A stretch of 64,000 nt of DNA from Bacteroides luti (GTDB lineage Bacteria; Bacteroidota; Bacteroidia; Bacteroidales; Bacteroidaceae): the NCBI RefSeq assembly GCF_900128905.1, contig NZ_FQTV01000007.1, forward strand, positions 62,001 through 126,000. Direction: 5' to 3'. Positions within the stretch are counted from its first letter, which is position 1. Every line of letters begins with the position of its first letter. Under the pieces are notes generated by a model. That model was not told the origin of the DNA. It saw only the letters and a program-made list of their open reading frames with translations, and ran no database searches. A program made the position numbers and the translations under genes. This document shows, piece after piece, positions 50,801 to 60,244 of the stretch.

Positions 50801-51201
50801 ATGCCGACACGTGGATGGACTTGATTACTAAAAATACCCAGGTAACTTATTCCGGTAAGTTCCAGGTTGGTACAGCCTGGCTTGGTGGCGTTCATTTCGT
50901 GAAACAACATCCGCTATTCAACGGACTGCCTACTAATGACAGTATGAACTGGCCTTATCAGGCGGTTGTAAAAGATGGTGCCGAAAGATATGGACTTGAA
51001 ATAGAAGGAGAGGAACTGGTTGCCGGAGCTTATCACTGTTATCCTCTTAAATTGGGAACGGCTGTAGGTGTTATCCCTTGTGGTAAAGGTAAAATCATAT
51101 TCTCTACGCTGGATATTTGTGGAAATCTTACTTCAGATGACTCATCGGCCAATGTGGCAAGAAAGCTGCTTTGTAATTTTATAGAATATTCTGGTAAGTA
51201 A
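47830..51201 (+). CDS. GH2 glycoside hydrolase with PA14-like domain
   Basis: Exported 1,123-residue GH2 protein (signal MQKSLKLLFLLCCAPLFVVHSQ). Order: sugar-binding domain (about 25-225, WWFRSVSIPATAKGGKLLLRFEAARYRSEVYINQQLAGYD), Ig-like domain (225-325), TIM barrel (325-600) with FRLNGKRIVLRTAISWGFWP, LNMLNFHRCIGAPVVLEKADELGLLYYEEPG, acid/base Glu446 in FNMINEAGP and probable nucleophile Glu543 in VFWGEEGAIS, then beta domains. Residues about 865-970 (YNARWETQITPTLSGAYFLELQTSGASQLSIDGATIID) resemble a PA14 carbohydrate-binding domain, followed by a C-terminal domain. The substrate is uncertain. It has its own 260-base upstream region, in which I found no clear promoter, and ends at a strong terminator. 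Confidence 0.91.
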   Translation: MQKSLKLLFLLCCAPLFVVHSQNRIETDLSGKGWKLWYDKDASWKNDQLFLPSTDIKSMPAALPTGGWNSLLGAKDVSVPGTVEEYLQVKPGPEGDIQGVSWWFRSVSIPATAKGGKLLLRFEAARYRSEVYINQQLAGYDLTGNTPFEVDITNFAKPGETVQLALRVTDPGGNYDWRDGDVVNWGKYKIPGSHAFGGITGRVKLVSCAPVYVDDIYVQNTPAITEVNPQISVVNSTAKEIVRNIVVRVVDKKNPDTEIARQELKKVKLKPGENLVSAKIFAPDAKLWDTENPNLYVCKVSIIDGKKSIDEDSRVFGFRWFEPMGQGSDAMFRLNGKRIVLRTAISWGFWPINGIYPTEELAEKQIRIAKAMGLNMLNFHRCIGAPVVLEKADELGLLYYEEPGNYRSGQSPDNPFGHTLMHEKVMRMVKRDRSHPSLVMFNMINEAGPVSEDILKLNISDIQEAHKLDPTRTITRTSAWCRAEENEQARIHLRPNDSTVYWKGWYDFHHAGGPHVWNQSLYKSPTDYYNYTANKKDIVFWGEEGAISTPPRLEKIKSELEASPNLGWDGAMYLDWYKTFDNFLTRKSLRSAFPTIDAFTVSMGNISIEHQGRKIETIRLDNYTDGYAINGWEAQIIENHSGVVDCFRNLKGDTALIARYNQPLYVAVKVRKQIVEMNDKVVTDFYIINEKNLQGPHKLSISVKDPEGKVVFSKDVETAISGGDVYGQLIAEGIEIPTSTLAGMHRIDVILSDNAGNNKASGSDQFLAVDWRSAKLACNGAVWEHNNSLKNFLNNDKKLSVTDYSDNAKRLDWVVVSRPPMGGNLRVVPTDQLLTSDGKQGVTVSFYRDNKFQDKISERTDRDINFNVAMGATPDPTVTSTERYNARWETQITPTLSGAYFLELQTSGASQLSIDGATIIDITKNSGGRDKVLVNFTKGKPHKLSLNLVQVKNIAGLCRLQWSAPETNAADPQKLIDRVAKDGTTLILVDNADTWMDLITKNTQVTYSGKFQVGTAWLGGVHFVKQHPLFNGLPTNDSMNWPYQAVVKDGAERYGLEIEGEELVAGAYHCYPLKLGTAVGVIPCGKGKIIFSTLDICGNLTSDDSSANVARKLLCNFIEYSGK

Positions 51202-51224
51202 TTACAATAAGAAATTGTTAAACG

Positions 51225-51260
51225 GGATCTTGCATTAAAAAGTGCAAGATCCTTTTTATT
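51225..51260 (+). terminator. Terminator after the GH2-PA14 gene
   Basis: Perfect 10-bp stem GGATCTTGCA (51225-51234) with TGCAAGATCC (51243-51252), loop of eight, then a T-rich tail. Confidence 0.92.
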
Positions 51261-51273
51261 TTTGAGAATATTA

Positions 51274-51303
51274 TTTGTATGCAGATTTAAACACTTATAT
51301 TTG
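51274..51303 (+). promoter_or_regulatory. Promoter of the HTCS regulator
   Basis: TTTG (51274-51277), 18 bases, TATATTTG (51296-51303), close to the Bacteroides consensus; about 43 bases before the chosen ATG. Confidence 0.75.
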
Positions 51304-51346
51304 TGATGTTGTAATTAACCTTATAAGATATAAATCTGCACTTACT

Positions 51347-54300
51347 ATGAACAGAAAGTTCTTTTTTCTTCTTATTGTCTTTCAGTTATTCTGTTTTCAA
51401 TCTAATTCTCAAATAAAACCAATAAAGGAATTTGAAAATATTAGTCGGGGAGATGAGTGTGTAAACTGCTTCTTTCAGGACTATAGAGGCTTAATTTGGG
51501 TGGGCACCAACCGGGGCCTTTTTTCATATAATGGATATTCGTTGGACAAGAATATTCCTCAGGCAGCAGGTGATGTTATAAATATGGCTGTTAACTGCTC
51601 GCTAAAAGTTGATTCTACTCATTTCTATTTAGGCTGTAATTCCGGCATTCTGCTATTTGATATTGAAAAATGCAGATATACTTTGTTGCCTGCAACGTCA
51701 TCAAATGATGTCCGTTCAATGGTTTGGCTAGACAAACATACAATATTGGCCGGAACAATGCGGGGACTGATAATGTATAATACTCTTAATAATACTTCTA
51801 AAAGAGTTGAAAGGAAAATGATACCTTATCTGCCTGTTTATTCTATTATAAAAAAGCCAGGAATGAACTTTTATATAAGTAGCAGTAATGGAATATATCA
51901 ATTAAATGCATTATCCAACAAAGTTACATTTATCTCTCTTCCTCAGTCGGGCAAAAAGAAATTATTAATACTTTCAATGACCGAAGACATACATAATAAA
52001 TGTATATGGATAGGTACGGAGGGAGAATTATTTAAATTCAATTTAAAGCAGAGAACAATAGAGCTAGTGCCTTTTTTCTCAAACAATTCAATAAAATCTA
52101 TTTCTATAGATTACTCAGGACGGTTATGGATGGGAACAGACAATGGTTTGTATCTATATAATCCAAAAGATAAAAGTTATGAATATTTTGTTCATAGCAT
52201 TAGAAATAGCAAATCTCTTATAAACAATATTGTTTGGACTGTATTCCAGGACAAAGAAAATAATATGTGGCTTGGAACAGATTGCGGAATCTCTTTATAC
52301 AGAACAAATAGTAGTCTTAAAATTCATCGTTGGGATGAAATTACTGGAGCTGATGAAGGTAACAGGTTGACTTGTATTTTTAGAGACTCTCATAAAAACT
52401 ATTGGTTAGGTGGAACTAACGGAGTTGCATGCTATAATCCTGATAAACAAAAAAGTGTATGGTATAAAATGAGAGGTGGCAATAACTACATTTCTCATAA
52501 CCGGATTAGATTTATCTATGAAGATAGAAATAAGAATATATGGGTAGCTACGGATGGTGGTGTAAATCATTATAATGACCAAACGGGACGTTTCAATCAT
52601 TATAGTATCATGGATAAATCTGCAACCCGGAATGCAAACTGGGCGTATGGTATATTTGATGATAGTAAGAACAAACTCTGGATTGGAACCTATCTAGGTG
52701 GGTTGTTTATGGTTGATAAGCAAAAGCTTATAAGCAGTGGCGGTGATACATATTTGGCAGACAGAAATTATTATATGAATGGAGGCAAAAATGGTTTGTT
52801 AGGAAATGATGTTCTAATCACTTTGAAAGATAAAATAGAAAATCCTGTTTTAATTATTGGGAATAAAGGAATAAACAGAATCAATGTAATGCAAAATTCC
52901 GTTGAACGGATTCCTTATAAGCCAAAGAGTGCAGTTGTTTGTGCCTTATTTGATAAGGACGGTTTCTTATGGCTTGGAATGAAAGGCTCTATTGACCGAC
53001 TGAATATAGAGACTGGAGAAGTTCAATCAATAGATACCAAACTTTTACAGAATATGAATATATCTTCAATGACTGAAGAAAATAATCATATATGGATAAC
53101 TGCTTCTGAGGGCGTTTTCCTTATTAATAAAACAGACTTTACCGTAAAGCACGTAAATTTAGGTGAACAACTCTATTTTTCTGGCTTTTATGATGCTTTT
53201 ACAAAAAAAATGCTGTTGGGAGGTATAGACCATTATATAGAATTCTCACCTGATAAAATATTGAAAGAAACTACCGGACATATTCATGCAATTCTCACTT
53301 CTGTGTATGTAAACGATGAACGTATTAATACTGGTCAGAGTTATGATGGTAATGTGATTCTGAAAAACAGTATAGGATATACAAAGAATATAGTACTCAA
53401 TAATAATCAAAACAATCTGGTTTTTGAATTCTCTGATTTATTATATGGTAAAGCAGTGAAATCTCGCTATGTTTATAAACTTGATGGGAGTGATAAAGAA
53501 TGGCGCAATCTTGATGCCTCACCCTACAAAATATCTTATTCAAATCTCTCGCCTGGTGATTATACTCTTTATATACAAAAAAACAATGATAATGGAGCCA
53601 ACGAAACAGTTTTAACTTTAAGTATTGTTATTCTCCATCCCTGGTATAGTACTATTCTTGCTAAGATTGTCTATTTTAGTATTTTAGTGTGGCTTTTTAT
53701 GTGGGCTTTAAATTATTATCATGTTAGAAACAGATTAAAGATAGAACGGATACAAAGAGAGAAAACGTTGGAATTATCTAACATGAAAATGGATTTCCTC
53801 ACGAATATTTCTCATGAATTAAAAACTCCTTTGAGCCTTATTCTGAGCCCCGTTAGTAAATTACTGGACGAGACAAGGAATCCACAAGTAAGAAGTCATC
53901 TTCAGATGATTCATAAGAATGTGATACGGTTGAATAATCTTGTTCATCAGATGATTGATTTTCGCGATATTGACCCTTCACAATCGGATGTTGTTCTTTC
54001 AAACCTGGAAATTGTTGAATTTATAAAAAGTATCCTTGAAGTACATCGTGAAGCTTTTGATTCCAAACACGTTGCATTGGCTTTTGAAACGAATGTTTCA
54101 GATTTATATATAGATACCGATATTCAGAAAATGGAATCAGTTATCAATAATCTGATTTCTAATGCCTACAAATTTTCAAAAGAAAATGGAACTGTAAAAG
54201 TTGAATTGTCAGTCAGTGAGGATGATAATCTGGCTAAGAAACTTCAGATTAGTGTTATTGATAATGGATGTGGCATACCTGAACGAGACTTGCCTTATGT

Positions 54301-55285
54301 TTTCAATAGATTCTATCAATCCAAAGAGAATCTGAATATGAATAGTGAAGGTTCCGGTATTGGACTTGCTATCGTCAAGAATTATATTGAACTTCTTCAC
54401 GGTCACATTAAAATATCATCCATAGAAGGAGAAGGTACTGCTGTTATAATTGAATTGCCAATTATAAGCAGTGATTTAAATATTCCAAAAGAAGATATCT
54501 GGAAGGGCATTATACAGAACGAAATTCAAAAGTATAAAATACTCATTGTTGAGGATAATGTTGAAATAGCACGATTTATTTCCGAGAACCTGCTAAATGG
54601 CGTTTCTATGATTGCTCATAATGGCAAGATGGGAATAGAAATGGCTATTAAGCATCAGCCGGATATAATTATTGCAGATGTGATGATGCCTGTAATGGAT
54701 GGCCTTGAAATGAGTCGTTTGTTAAAACAGAATATAGTTACTGCGACTATTCCTATAATTATGCTGACAGCAAAAGACGATAAAAGAACAGAGACACAGG
54801 CGTTTAATTCAGGTGTTGAGGCTTTTATCTCAAAACCATTTGATATAAAGCAACTGACCACCCGGATTGAACAATTAATTAATAGCAAAAAGCTATTGAT
54901 AAATAAGCTTCGTCAGGCTACTGTCTTGGAAGATAAGCCTGTTGATATTCAGTCGCAAGATGAGAAGTTTATTTTGAATATAACTCAGATAATTGAAGAC
55001 AGACTTGCAGAGCCCGACCTTAATGTGCAATATCTCGCAGATAGCACCGGGATAAGTGCAAAGCAAGTGTATCGGAAAATTAAATTGCTTACCGGACATA
55101 CGGCAGTAGACTATATTAAGTTCATTCGTCTGAAAAAAGCTGCAATACTTTTGGGACAGAAGAAGTTCACTATAGCAGAAGTTATGTATATGGTAGGGTT
55201 CTCTAATCATTCTTATTTTTCGAAGTGCTTCTCTGAAAAATATGGGAAAACGCCCAAAGAATTCATGGAATCAACTGATTCTTAG
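51347..55285 (+). CDS. Hybrid two-component system sensor/regulator (HTCS)
   Basis: One-protein signalling system of 1,312 residues that senses oligosaccharide in the periplasm and activates the adjacent susCD genes. I chose ATG 51347 (MNRKFFFLLIVFQLFCFQSNSQ, a signal/anchor); the frame opens at a TTG (51275) inside the promoter. Order: about fourteen beta-propeller Reg_prop repeats (e.g. DYRGLIWVGTNRGLFSYNG) over 25-640, Y_Y_Y domain (about 660-770, YVYKLDGSDKEWRNLD), one membrane helix (IVYFSILVWLFMWALNY), histidine kinase with His823 in FLTNISHELKTPLSLI, HATPase (NNLISNAYKF, GSGIGLAIVKNYIEL), receiver with Asp1111 in DIIIADVMMPVMDG, and a C-terminal AraC helix-turn-helix. All catalytic residues are present. 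Confidence 0.97.
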   Translation: MNRKFFFLLIVFQLFCFQSNSQIKPIKEFENISRGDECVNCFFQDYRGLIWVGTNRGLFSYNGYSLDKNIPQAAGDVINMAVNCSLKVDSTHFYLGCNSGILLFDIEKCRYTLLPATSSNDVRSMVWLDKHTILAGTMRGLIMYNTLNNTSKRVERKMIPYLPVYSIIKKPGMNFYISSSNGIYQLNALSNKVTFISLPQSGKKKLLILSMTEDIHNKCIWIGTEGELFKFNLKQRTIELVPFFSNNSIKSISIDYSGRLWMGTDNGLYLYNPKDKSYEYFVHSIRNSKSLINNIVWTVFQDKENNMWLGTDCGISLYRTNSSLKIHRWDEITGADEGNRLTCIFRDSHKNYWLGGTNGVACYNPDKQKSVWYKMRGGNNYISHNRIRFIYEDRNKNIWVATDGGVNHYNDQTGRFNHYSIMDKSATRNANWAYGIFDDSKNKLWIGTYLGGLFMVDKQKLISSGGDTYLADRNYYMNGGKNGLLGNDVLITLKDKIENPVLIIGNKGINRINVMQNSVERIPYKPKSAVVCALFDKDGFLWLGMKGSIDRLNIETGEVQSIDTKLLQNMNISSMTEENNHIWITASEGVFLINKTDFTVKHVNLGEQLYFSGFYDAFTKKMLLGGIDHYIEFSPDKILKETTGHIHAILTSVYVNDERINTGQSYDGNVILKNSIGYTKNIVLNNNQNNLVFEFSDLLYGKAVKSRYVYKLDGSDKEWRNLDASPYKISYSNLSPGDYTLYIQKNNDNGANETVLTLSIVILHPWYSTILAKIVYFSILVWLFMWALNYYHVRNRLKIERIQREKTLELSNMKMDFLTNISHELKTPLSLILSPVSKLLDETRNPQVRSHLQMIHKNVIRLNNLVHQMIDFRDIDPSQSDVVLSNLEIVEFIKSILEVHREAFDSKHVALAFETNVSDLYIDTDIQKMESVINNLISNAYKFSKENGTVKVELSVSEDDNLAKKLQISVIDNGCGIPERDLPYVFNRFYQSKENLNMNSEGSGIGLAIVKNYIELLHGHIKISSIEGEGTAVIIELPIISSDLNIPKEDIWKGIIQNEIQKYKILIVEDNVEIARFISENLLNGVSMIAHNGKMGIEMAIKHQPDIIIADVMMPVMDGLEMSRLLKQNIVTATIPIIMLTAKDDKRTETQAFNSGVEAFISKPFDIKQLTTRIEQLINSKKLLINKLRQATVLEDKPVDIQSQDEKFILNITQIIEDRLAEPDLNVQYLADSTGISAKQVYRKIKLLTGHTAVDYIKFIRLKKAAILLGQKKFTIAEVMYMVGFSNHSYFSKCFSEKYGKTPKEFMESTDS

Positions 55286-55292
55286 TACTGTT

Positions 55293-55361
55293 GTCTGATT
55301 TTTATTCATATTCATCCGATTTGTTTCTATAATGTCTGATTTCTTTCTATCCAGGTCTGAT
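55293..55361 (+). promoter_or_regulatory. Four direct repeats about 21 bp apart: probable HTCS operator
   Basis: GTCTGAT occurs at 55293, 55334 and 55355, with ATCCGAT at 55314; spacings are 21, 20 and 21 bp, i.e. two helical turns. The bases after each core are also similar (TTTNTT..AT). The array ends about 30 bases before the susC -7 box, so it lies directly upstream of the -33 region, as expected of activator sites. Confidence 0.7.
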
Positions 55362-55390
55362 ATAATCTAACCTTAAAAATAGAAGGATAT

Positions 55391-55398
55391 TACATTTG
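55391..55398 (+). promoter_or_regulatory. -7 box of susCD
   Basis: TACATTTG fits TAnnTTTG, 27 bases before the chosen susC ATG; no TTTG -33 box is evident, in line with activator dependence. Confidence 0.7.
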
Positions 55399-55425
55399 CA
55401 CAGAAACTTTAAAATCGGTAAAAGT

Positions 55426-58400
55426 ATGAAAAAACACAATCTTGGACGCAGAGATTCCTATTATGAAATGAATCTGCTGAAAGTACCCAAATTCTTCTTT
55501 AAAGGGTTAATTACAGCTTTATTATTTTTTTGTATAACAACAGCTTTTGCTCAACAGAAGTCAGTTGTTGCAGGTACTGTTGTTGATGAAGGAAGCAATC
55601 CTATTATTGGCGCATCAGTAACTGTTTCGGGGCAAAAAGTCGGTACGGTAACCGATATAAACGGAAAGTTCTCTATTAATGTAGAGCCAAACAAAACTCT
55701 TGAAGTAACATTTATTGGTTTTGTATCACAAAAAGTTCCGGTAAAAGGTCAGAAAACAATCAATATTGTTTTGCGAGAGGACAATCAGGTGCTTAACGAA
55801 GTAATTGTAACTGGTTATGGTGCTGTATCAAAGAAAAACCTTACAACTTCTATTGTTAAAGTAAAAGCAGATGATGTTCCTAAGGCTGCTAATAGTAACA
55901 TGTCTCAAATGTTGATGGGACGTGCTGCTGGTTTGCAGGCAACTGTTTCCAGTGCTCAACCGGGCGGAGGTATTGACATTACCATTCGTGGTGGAGGTGC
56001 ACCTATTTATGTAGTTGATGGTGTTGTAATGCCTGGTTCTTCTTTGGAAGCGAATTCAGGAGGTAGTACAACTGTTATTCCATCGAATGTAAACCGTTCT
56101 GGCTTGGCTGGCTTGAATCCTGATGACATTGAGTCTATTGAAGTGCTGAAAGATGCATCAGCTTCTATTTATGGTATTGGTGCCGCCAATGGTGTAGTTT
56201 TAATTACTACCAAAAAAGGTAAGGAAGGCAAAATGAGAGTTACCTATGATGGTAGTTTGTCATCTGTATCTAATTATAAATATATCCAATCTTTGGATGC
56301 TAAGGACTACATGAGTTATGTCAATGTATTCAAAAAGGAACAGTATTTATATAATAATGGTCAGGGTGTGTATGGTAGTACTGCTTATGATGGTGGTAGT
56401 TCTGAAGTGTTCACTGCTTCTCAAATAGCTTCAGCACAAACAACAAACTGGCGTGATATGATTCTTCGTAACGGAAGCATCTCTAATCACAATGTTACAG
56501 TTCAGGGAGGATCGAACGCTTTGCAATATTATTTATCTGGAAATTACTTCAACCAGGTAGGCACGGTAGAGAACTCAGCCATGGAGCGTTTTACTTTACG
56601 AAGTAATATAGCTTCTCAGCTTACAAGTTTCCTAAAATTAACGGCAGCTATCAACTTTAATAAAAACCGGAATAATAATGGTACGGTAGGTGGTTCATCT
56701 AATGGCCGTGGTGGACAGGCTTCCGGATCTTTAGCAGCAGCATTGTCTTATCCTACTAATATGTCTATTAAGGATGCCGATGGGAAATATAGCACATTCC
56801 TTACTATTCCCAATCCTGTAGGAATGCTTGATATTGATGATGTCTCTGTTTCGGAAGGTTATAATATGAATTTCACAATGGATTTTGAAATTATAAAGAA
56901 TATGCTGGCGGCAAAAGTTCTGTATGGTTATAACTGTGAAACTTCTGATCGTAGTGTTTATATTCCATCAAACGTTTATTATGACCAGGTATTTCAGTCA
57001 CGTGGTAGTTTGCAGAAAAATGTTCGTGATAACAGTACTATGGAGGCTACTATTTCCTTTAATAAAAGTTTCCTGGATAAGTTTACATTTGATGCAGTTG
57101 TAGGAATGGGACGTTATTTCAATAATTATAATGGTCTGGGTGTTTCTTACACTGATATTAATGATGTTATTCAGAATTATAATATCTCAGCAGCTACAGG
57201 CAGTGTTGCACAGTCATCTTATAAAGCAGCAGATGAAAAACGTTCTCAGTTTGGTCGTTTTAGTCTGGATATTCTTGACCGTTATGTTATAGCTGGTAGC
57301 CTTCGTCGCGACGGAACTGATAAGTTTTTTAAAGATAAGAAATATGCATGGTTCCCTTCAGTTTCTTTAGCATGGAAAATTTTCAACGAAAAATTCATGA
57401 AGAGCATTGAGTGGGTAAATCTGCTTAAATTAAGAGCTTCTTATGGTGTAACGGGTAATGACAATCTGGGAACTACTTTATATGGATCTTATGGTGCTTT
57501 TGGTCATTATGTAGAATTTGATCAGAATAGTACCAAGTATATACCATTTATTTTAAACAGTCAGGATTACCCAAATGTAACATGGGAGAAAACAGTTATG
57601 AAAAATGTTGGTCTTGATTTCTCAATTTTTAAAGATCGTATTGGCGGCAGTTTTGATTATTTCTGGAATGATGTAACAGATATGCTGGGCACTGCAAATT
57701 CTAACGGACTATCCATGTTTGGAACATATCCAATTAATGGAGGACATATCCGCCGTTATGGATGGGATGCCACTATTAATACTAAGAATATAATAACAAA
57801 GAATTTCCGTTGGAATAGTATGCTTACATTGTCTCACTACAATGCTATCTGGAAAGAGAGAATGCCGAACTATGATTATGCAGAATATCAGGTACGCAAG
57901 GATGAACCTGTTAATGCACTTTATTTTTATCGCACCGATGGTCTTGTAAATGCAACGATGAGCAATTGCCCGGATTATCAGCCGGATGGATATAAGAAAC
58001 CGGGTTGCCCAATTATCAAAGATTTAAACGGTGATGGTACAATTACAGTTGGAGATGTTGATATGGTAAATGTAGTGCCTGATATCTATTTAGGTTTTGG
58101 AAATACATTCTACTACAAAAACTGGGATTTGAACGTTTTCGTGTATTCACAACTTGGTTTGAAGAAATATAATTATATATATTCTTGGTGTAATGGAACT
58201 CAGTTAGCTAACCAAACCTTGAACCAAAGTACTTATATAAAAGATGCATGGACTTCTGATAATCAGAATGGTAACCTTCCTGGTATTGCATATTATTTAT
58301 CTTCAGTATCTCTGCCAGGTAGTTGTGGTACAGATGTTGGATATCAGAATTCTTCTTTCCTTAGAGTTCGTAATATAACTTTAGGTTATACTTTCAACGA

Positions 58401-58590
58401 AAAAAGTCTGGGAGTATTGAGCAAGTATTTTAATACAATACGTATTTATGCGGATGCTCAGAATCCATTAACAATAACAAGCTTCAAAGGTTTCGACCCC
58501 GAAGTTTATACAGGAAACAGTTATAAAGCCGGAAAAGCAGAATATCCGCAGATCCGTACTTTCTCAATGGGTGTAAAAGTTTCCTTCTAA
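55426..58590 (+). CDS. SusC-like TonB-dependent outer-membrane transporter
   Basis: Outer-membrane beta-barrel that imports oligosaccharides using TonB energy, closed by its SusD partner. From ATG 55426 it has 1,054 residues; ATG 55471 (MNLLKVPKFFFKGLITALLFFCITTAFAQQ) directly before the signal helix is an alternative start. Domains: CarboxypepD_reg-like (about 43-120, VVAGTVVDEGSNPIIGASVTVSGQKVGTVTDINGKFSI), TonB box region and plug (NEVIVTGYGAVSKKNLTTSIVKV, PGGGIDITIRGGGAPIYVVDGVVMPG, LNPDDIESIEVLKDASASIYGIGAANGVVLITTKKGK), then a barrel ending in PQIRTFSMGVKVSF with terminal Phe. The susD gene follows at 21 bases. Regulation by the upstream HTCS is inferred. Confidence 0.97.
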   Translation: MKKHNLGRRDSYYEMNLLKVPKFFFKGLITALLFFCITTAFAQQKSVVAGTVVDEGSNPIIGASVTVSGQKVGTVTDINGKFSINVEPNKTLEVTFIGFVSQKVPVKGQKTINIVLREDNQVLNEVIVTGYGAVSKKNLTTSIVKVKADDVPKAANSNMSQMLMGRAAGLQATVSSAQPGGGIDITIRGGGAPIYVVDGVVMPGSSLEANSGGSTTVIPSNVNRSGLAGLNPDDIESIEVLKDASASIYGIGAANGVVLITTKKGKEGKMRVTYDGSLSSVSNYKYIQSLDAKDYMSYVNVFKKEQYLYNNGQGVYGSTAYDGGSSEVFTASQIASAQTTNWRDMILRNGSISNHNVTVQGGSNALQYYLSGNYFNQVGTVENSAMERFTLRSNIASQLTSFLKLTAAINFNKNRNNNGTVGGSSNGRGGQASGSLAAALSYPTNMSIKDADGKYSTFLTIPNPVGMLDIDDVSVSEGYNMNFTMDFEIIKNMLAAKVLYGYNCETSDRSVYIPSNVYYDQVFQSRGSLQKNVRDNSTMEATISFNKSFLDKFTFDAVVGMGRYFNNYNGLGVSYTDINDVIQNYNISAATGSVAQSSYKAADEKRSQFGRFSLDILDRYVIAGSLRRDGTDKFFKDKKYAWFPSVSLAWKIFNEKFMKSIEWVNLLKLRASYGVTGNDNLGTTLYGSYGAFGHYVEFDQNSTKYIPFILNSQDYPNVTWEKTVMKNVGLDFSIFKDRIGGSFDYFWNDVTDMLGTANSNGLSMFGTYPINGGHIRRYGWDATINTKNIITKNFRWNSMLTLSHYNAIWKERMPNYDYAEYQVRKDEPVNALYFYRTDGLVNATMSNCPDYQPDGYKKPGCPIIKDLNGDGTITVGDVDMVNVVPDIYLGFGNTFYYKNWDLNVFVYSQLGLKKYNYIYSWCNGTQLANQTLNQSTYIKDAWTSDNQNGNLPGIAYYLSSVSLPGSCGTDVGYQNSSFLRVRNITLGYTFNEKSLGVLSKYFNTIRIYADAQNPLTITSFKGFDPEVYTGNSYKAGKAEYPQIRTFSMGVKVSF

Positions 58591-58611
58591 TCAATTAAAG
58601 ACACAAATAAT

Positions 58612-60222
58612 ATGAAAAAGATAATATTTGCTTTACTGGCATCAGGAGCTTTGTTCTTCTCTGGTTGTGAAAATGACTTTGATGCAAAAATCTATGGTTC
58701 TCTGTCAACGACTAATTTTCCTTCATCCAAAGCCGACTATGAAAATTATATGATGGATTGTTATATCCCGTTCTGTATTAATTGGGGTTATTCTTTCTCT
58801 TCCTGGCAGGAAGGTTTTTATGTAGCAGAAGGTGGCACTATCCGTATGCTCGATTCTACTTCCGATTTATGTGCTCCCTGGACAATCTCAACATGGGGTG
58901 GTGACTGGCAGCGTATGACACAAGGAAAATTTGATGATCTTAAATATGCAGGTCGTGCCACAGGCGGTACTCCTTCTCATTTCGAAAAAGTACGTGATGT
59001 AACCCGTATGACAAAAGTGATAGCTACCCTTCAAAATGCGCCTTCTAATGTTCTAAGTGATGAAAAGAAAAAAGAATTTATTGGTGAAGCACGTTTATGT
59101 CGGGGTATGGTTATGTATTACCTGCTTCATTTTTATGGACCAGTACCAGTGATATTGGATGATAATTATATAGGTGATGCGGATGCTGAAGCCAATTTAG
59201 TTCGTCCTTCATTGGATGATATGACTAAGTATATCACTGACGATCTGGAATATGCAGCAGAGAATTGTCCAGAAAAACAGTCAGAAAAAGGACGTTATAC
59301 AGCAGATTATGCTCGTTTCTGTTTGATGCGTCATTATCTGAATGAAGGTGCCCACATGTCCGGTTATTACCAGAAGGCTTATGATATGTTCAGTAAGTTC
59401 ACTGGTAGCTATTCATTATATAAGAGTGGTACTAACCCTTATGCCGATCAGTTTAAAATAGCAAACAAGTTCAATAGTGAGGTTATCATGGCTGTTTCTT
59501 GTAATAGCAATGCTACAGGTAATGGAAATGAAGGAAACTTTAATCCTCTTTCCTGGTATGTTGTTCCGGGCAATGCAACCAAATATGATGGCGATGGAAA
59601 AGCTACTCCATTTGTTTTTCAAGGAGGAGGCTGGGGACAGTGCTTTAATATTGATCCAAAATTTTATGCAACATTTGAATCAGGAGACTTAAGAGCACAA
59701 ACAATTCTGACTTCTTATTACAGTAACAATTATGGTTTGGTAAAATCTTCCGATATTGGTGATAAATGGAATGGTTATGTTATCAATAAATATCCAGCTG
59801 AGACTGCAACTTCATTTCAGGGAACAGATTTCCCTTTGGCTCGTTGGGCAGATGTTCTTTTAATGTATGCCGAAGCTGACGTTCGTTTGAAGAACGCAGT
59901 TTCTTCATCAGCAATCAGTTGTGTAAATCAGGTTCGTAATCGTGCAGGATTACCAAATCTGACTGCCGACAAAACATCTTCACCAAGTGCATTCCTTGAT
60001 GCTCTGCTCACGGAACGTGGACATGAACTGATGTATGAAGGTGGACGAAAAGTAGATTTGATTCGTTTCAACAAGTATAATACAATAATGACAGCCTATG
60101 GACGTACTCCGTCTAGTCAGTATTTCCCTTTACCTAACTATGCTGTTGAACAGGCAGAAAAATCAGGATTTACTTTAACACAGTATTTTACTCGTACTGA
60201 TTATGATGGATCTGCTAAATAA
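58612..60222 (+). CDS. SusD-like glycan-binding lipoprotein
   Basis: Surface lipoprotein that caps SusC and binds the target oligosaccharide. The 536-residue protein has a lipoprotein signal (MKKIIFALLASGALFFSGC, Cys19, followed by acidic residues, the surface-export pattern). Family sequences: FDDLKYAGRATGG, FIGEARLCRGMVMYYLLHFYGPVPVILDD, DDMTKYITDDLEYAAENCPEKQ, FPLARWADVLLMYAEADVRL, INQ-type CVNQVRNRAGLPNL, and LLTERGHELMYEGGRKVDLIRFNKY. TPR-like helices make the core. No separate SusE/SusF-type binding protein follows it. Confidence 0.97.
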   Translation: MKKIIFALLASGALFFSGCENDFDAKIYGSLSTTNFPSSKADYENYMMDCYIPFCINWGYSFSSWQEGFYVAEGGTIRMLDSTSDLCAPWTISTWGGDWQRMTQGKFDDLKYAGRATGGTPSHFEKVRDVTRMTKVIATLQNAPSNVLSDEKKKEFIGEARLCRGMVMYYLLHFYGPVPVILDDNYIGDADAEANLVRPSLDDMTKYITDDLEYAAENCPEKQSEKGRYTADYARFCLMRHYLNEGAHMSGYYQKAYDMFSKFTGSYSLYKSGTNPYADQFKIANKFNSEVIMAVSCNSNATGNGNEGNFNPLSWYVVPGNATKYDGDGKATPFVFQGGGWGQCFNIDPKFYATFESGDLRAQTILTSYYSNNYGLVKSSDIGDKWNGYVINKYPAETATSFQGTDFPLARWADVLLMYAEADVRLKNAVSSSAISCVNQVRNRAGLPNLTADKTSSPSAFLDALLTERGHELMYEGGRKVDLIRFNKYNTIMTAYGRTPSSQYFPLPNYAVEQAEKSGFTLTQYFTRTDYDGSAK

Positions 60223-60244
60223 ACAGACTTGGAAATTGATTAAT

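Noticed and set aside
51275..51346. TTG 51275 as HTCS start
   Set aside because: It lies in the -33 promoter box; the signal peptide begins at ATG 51347.
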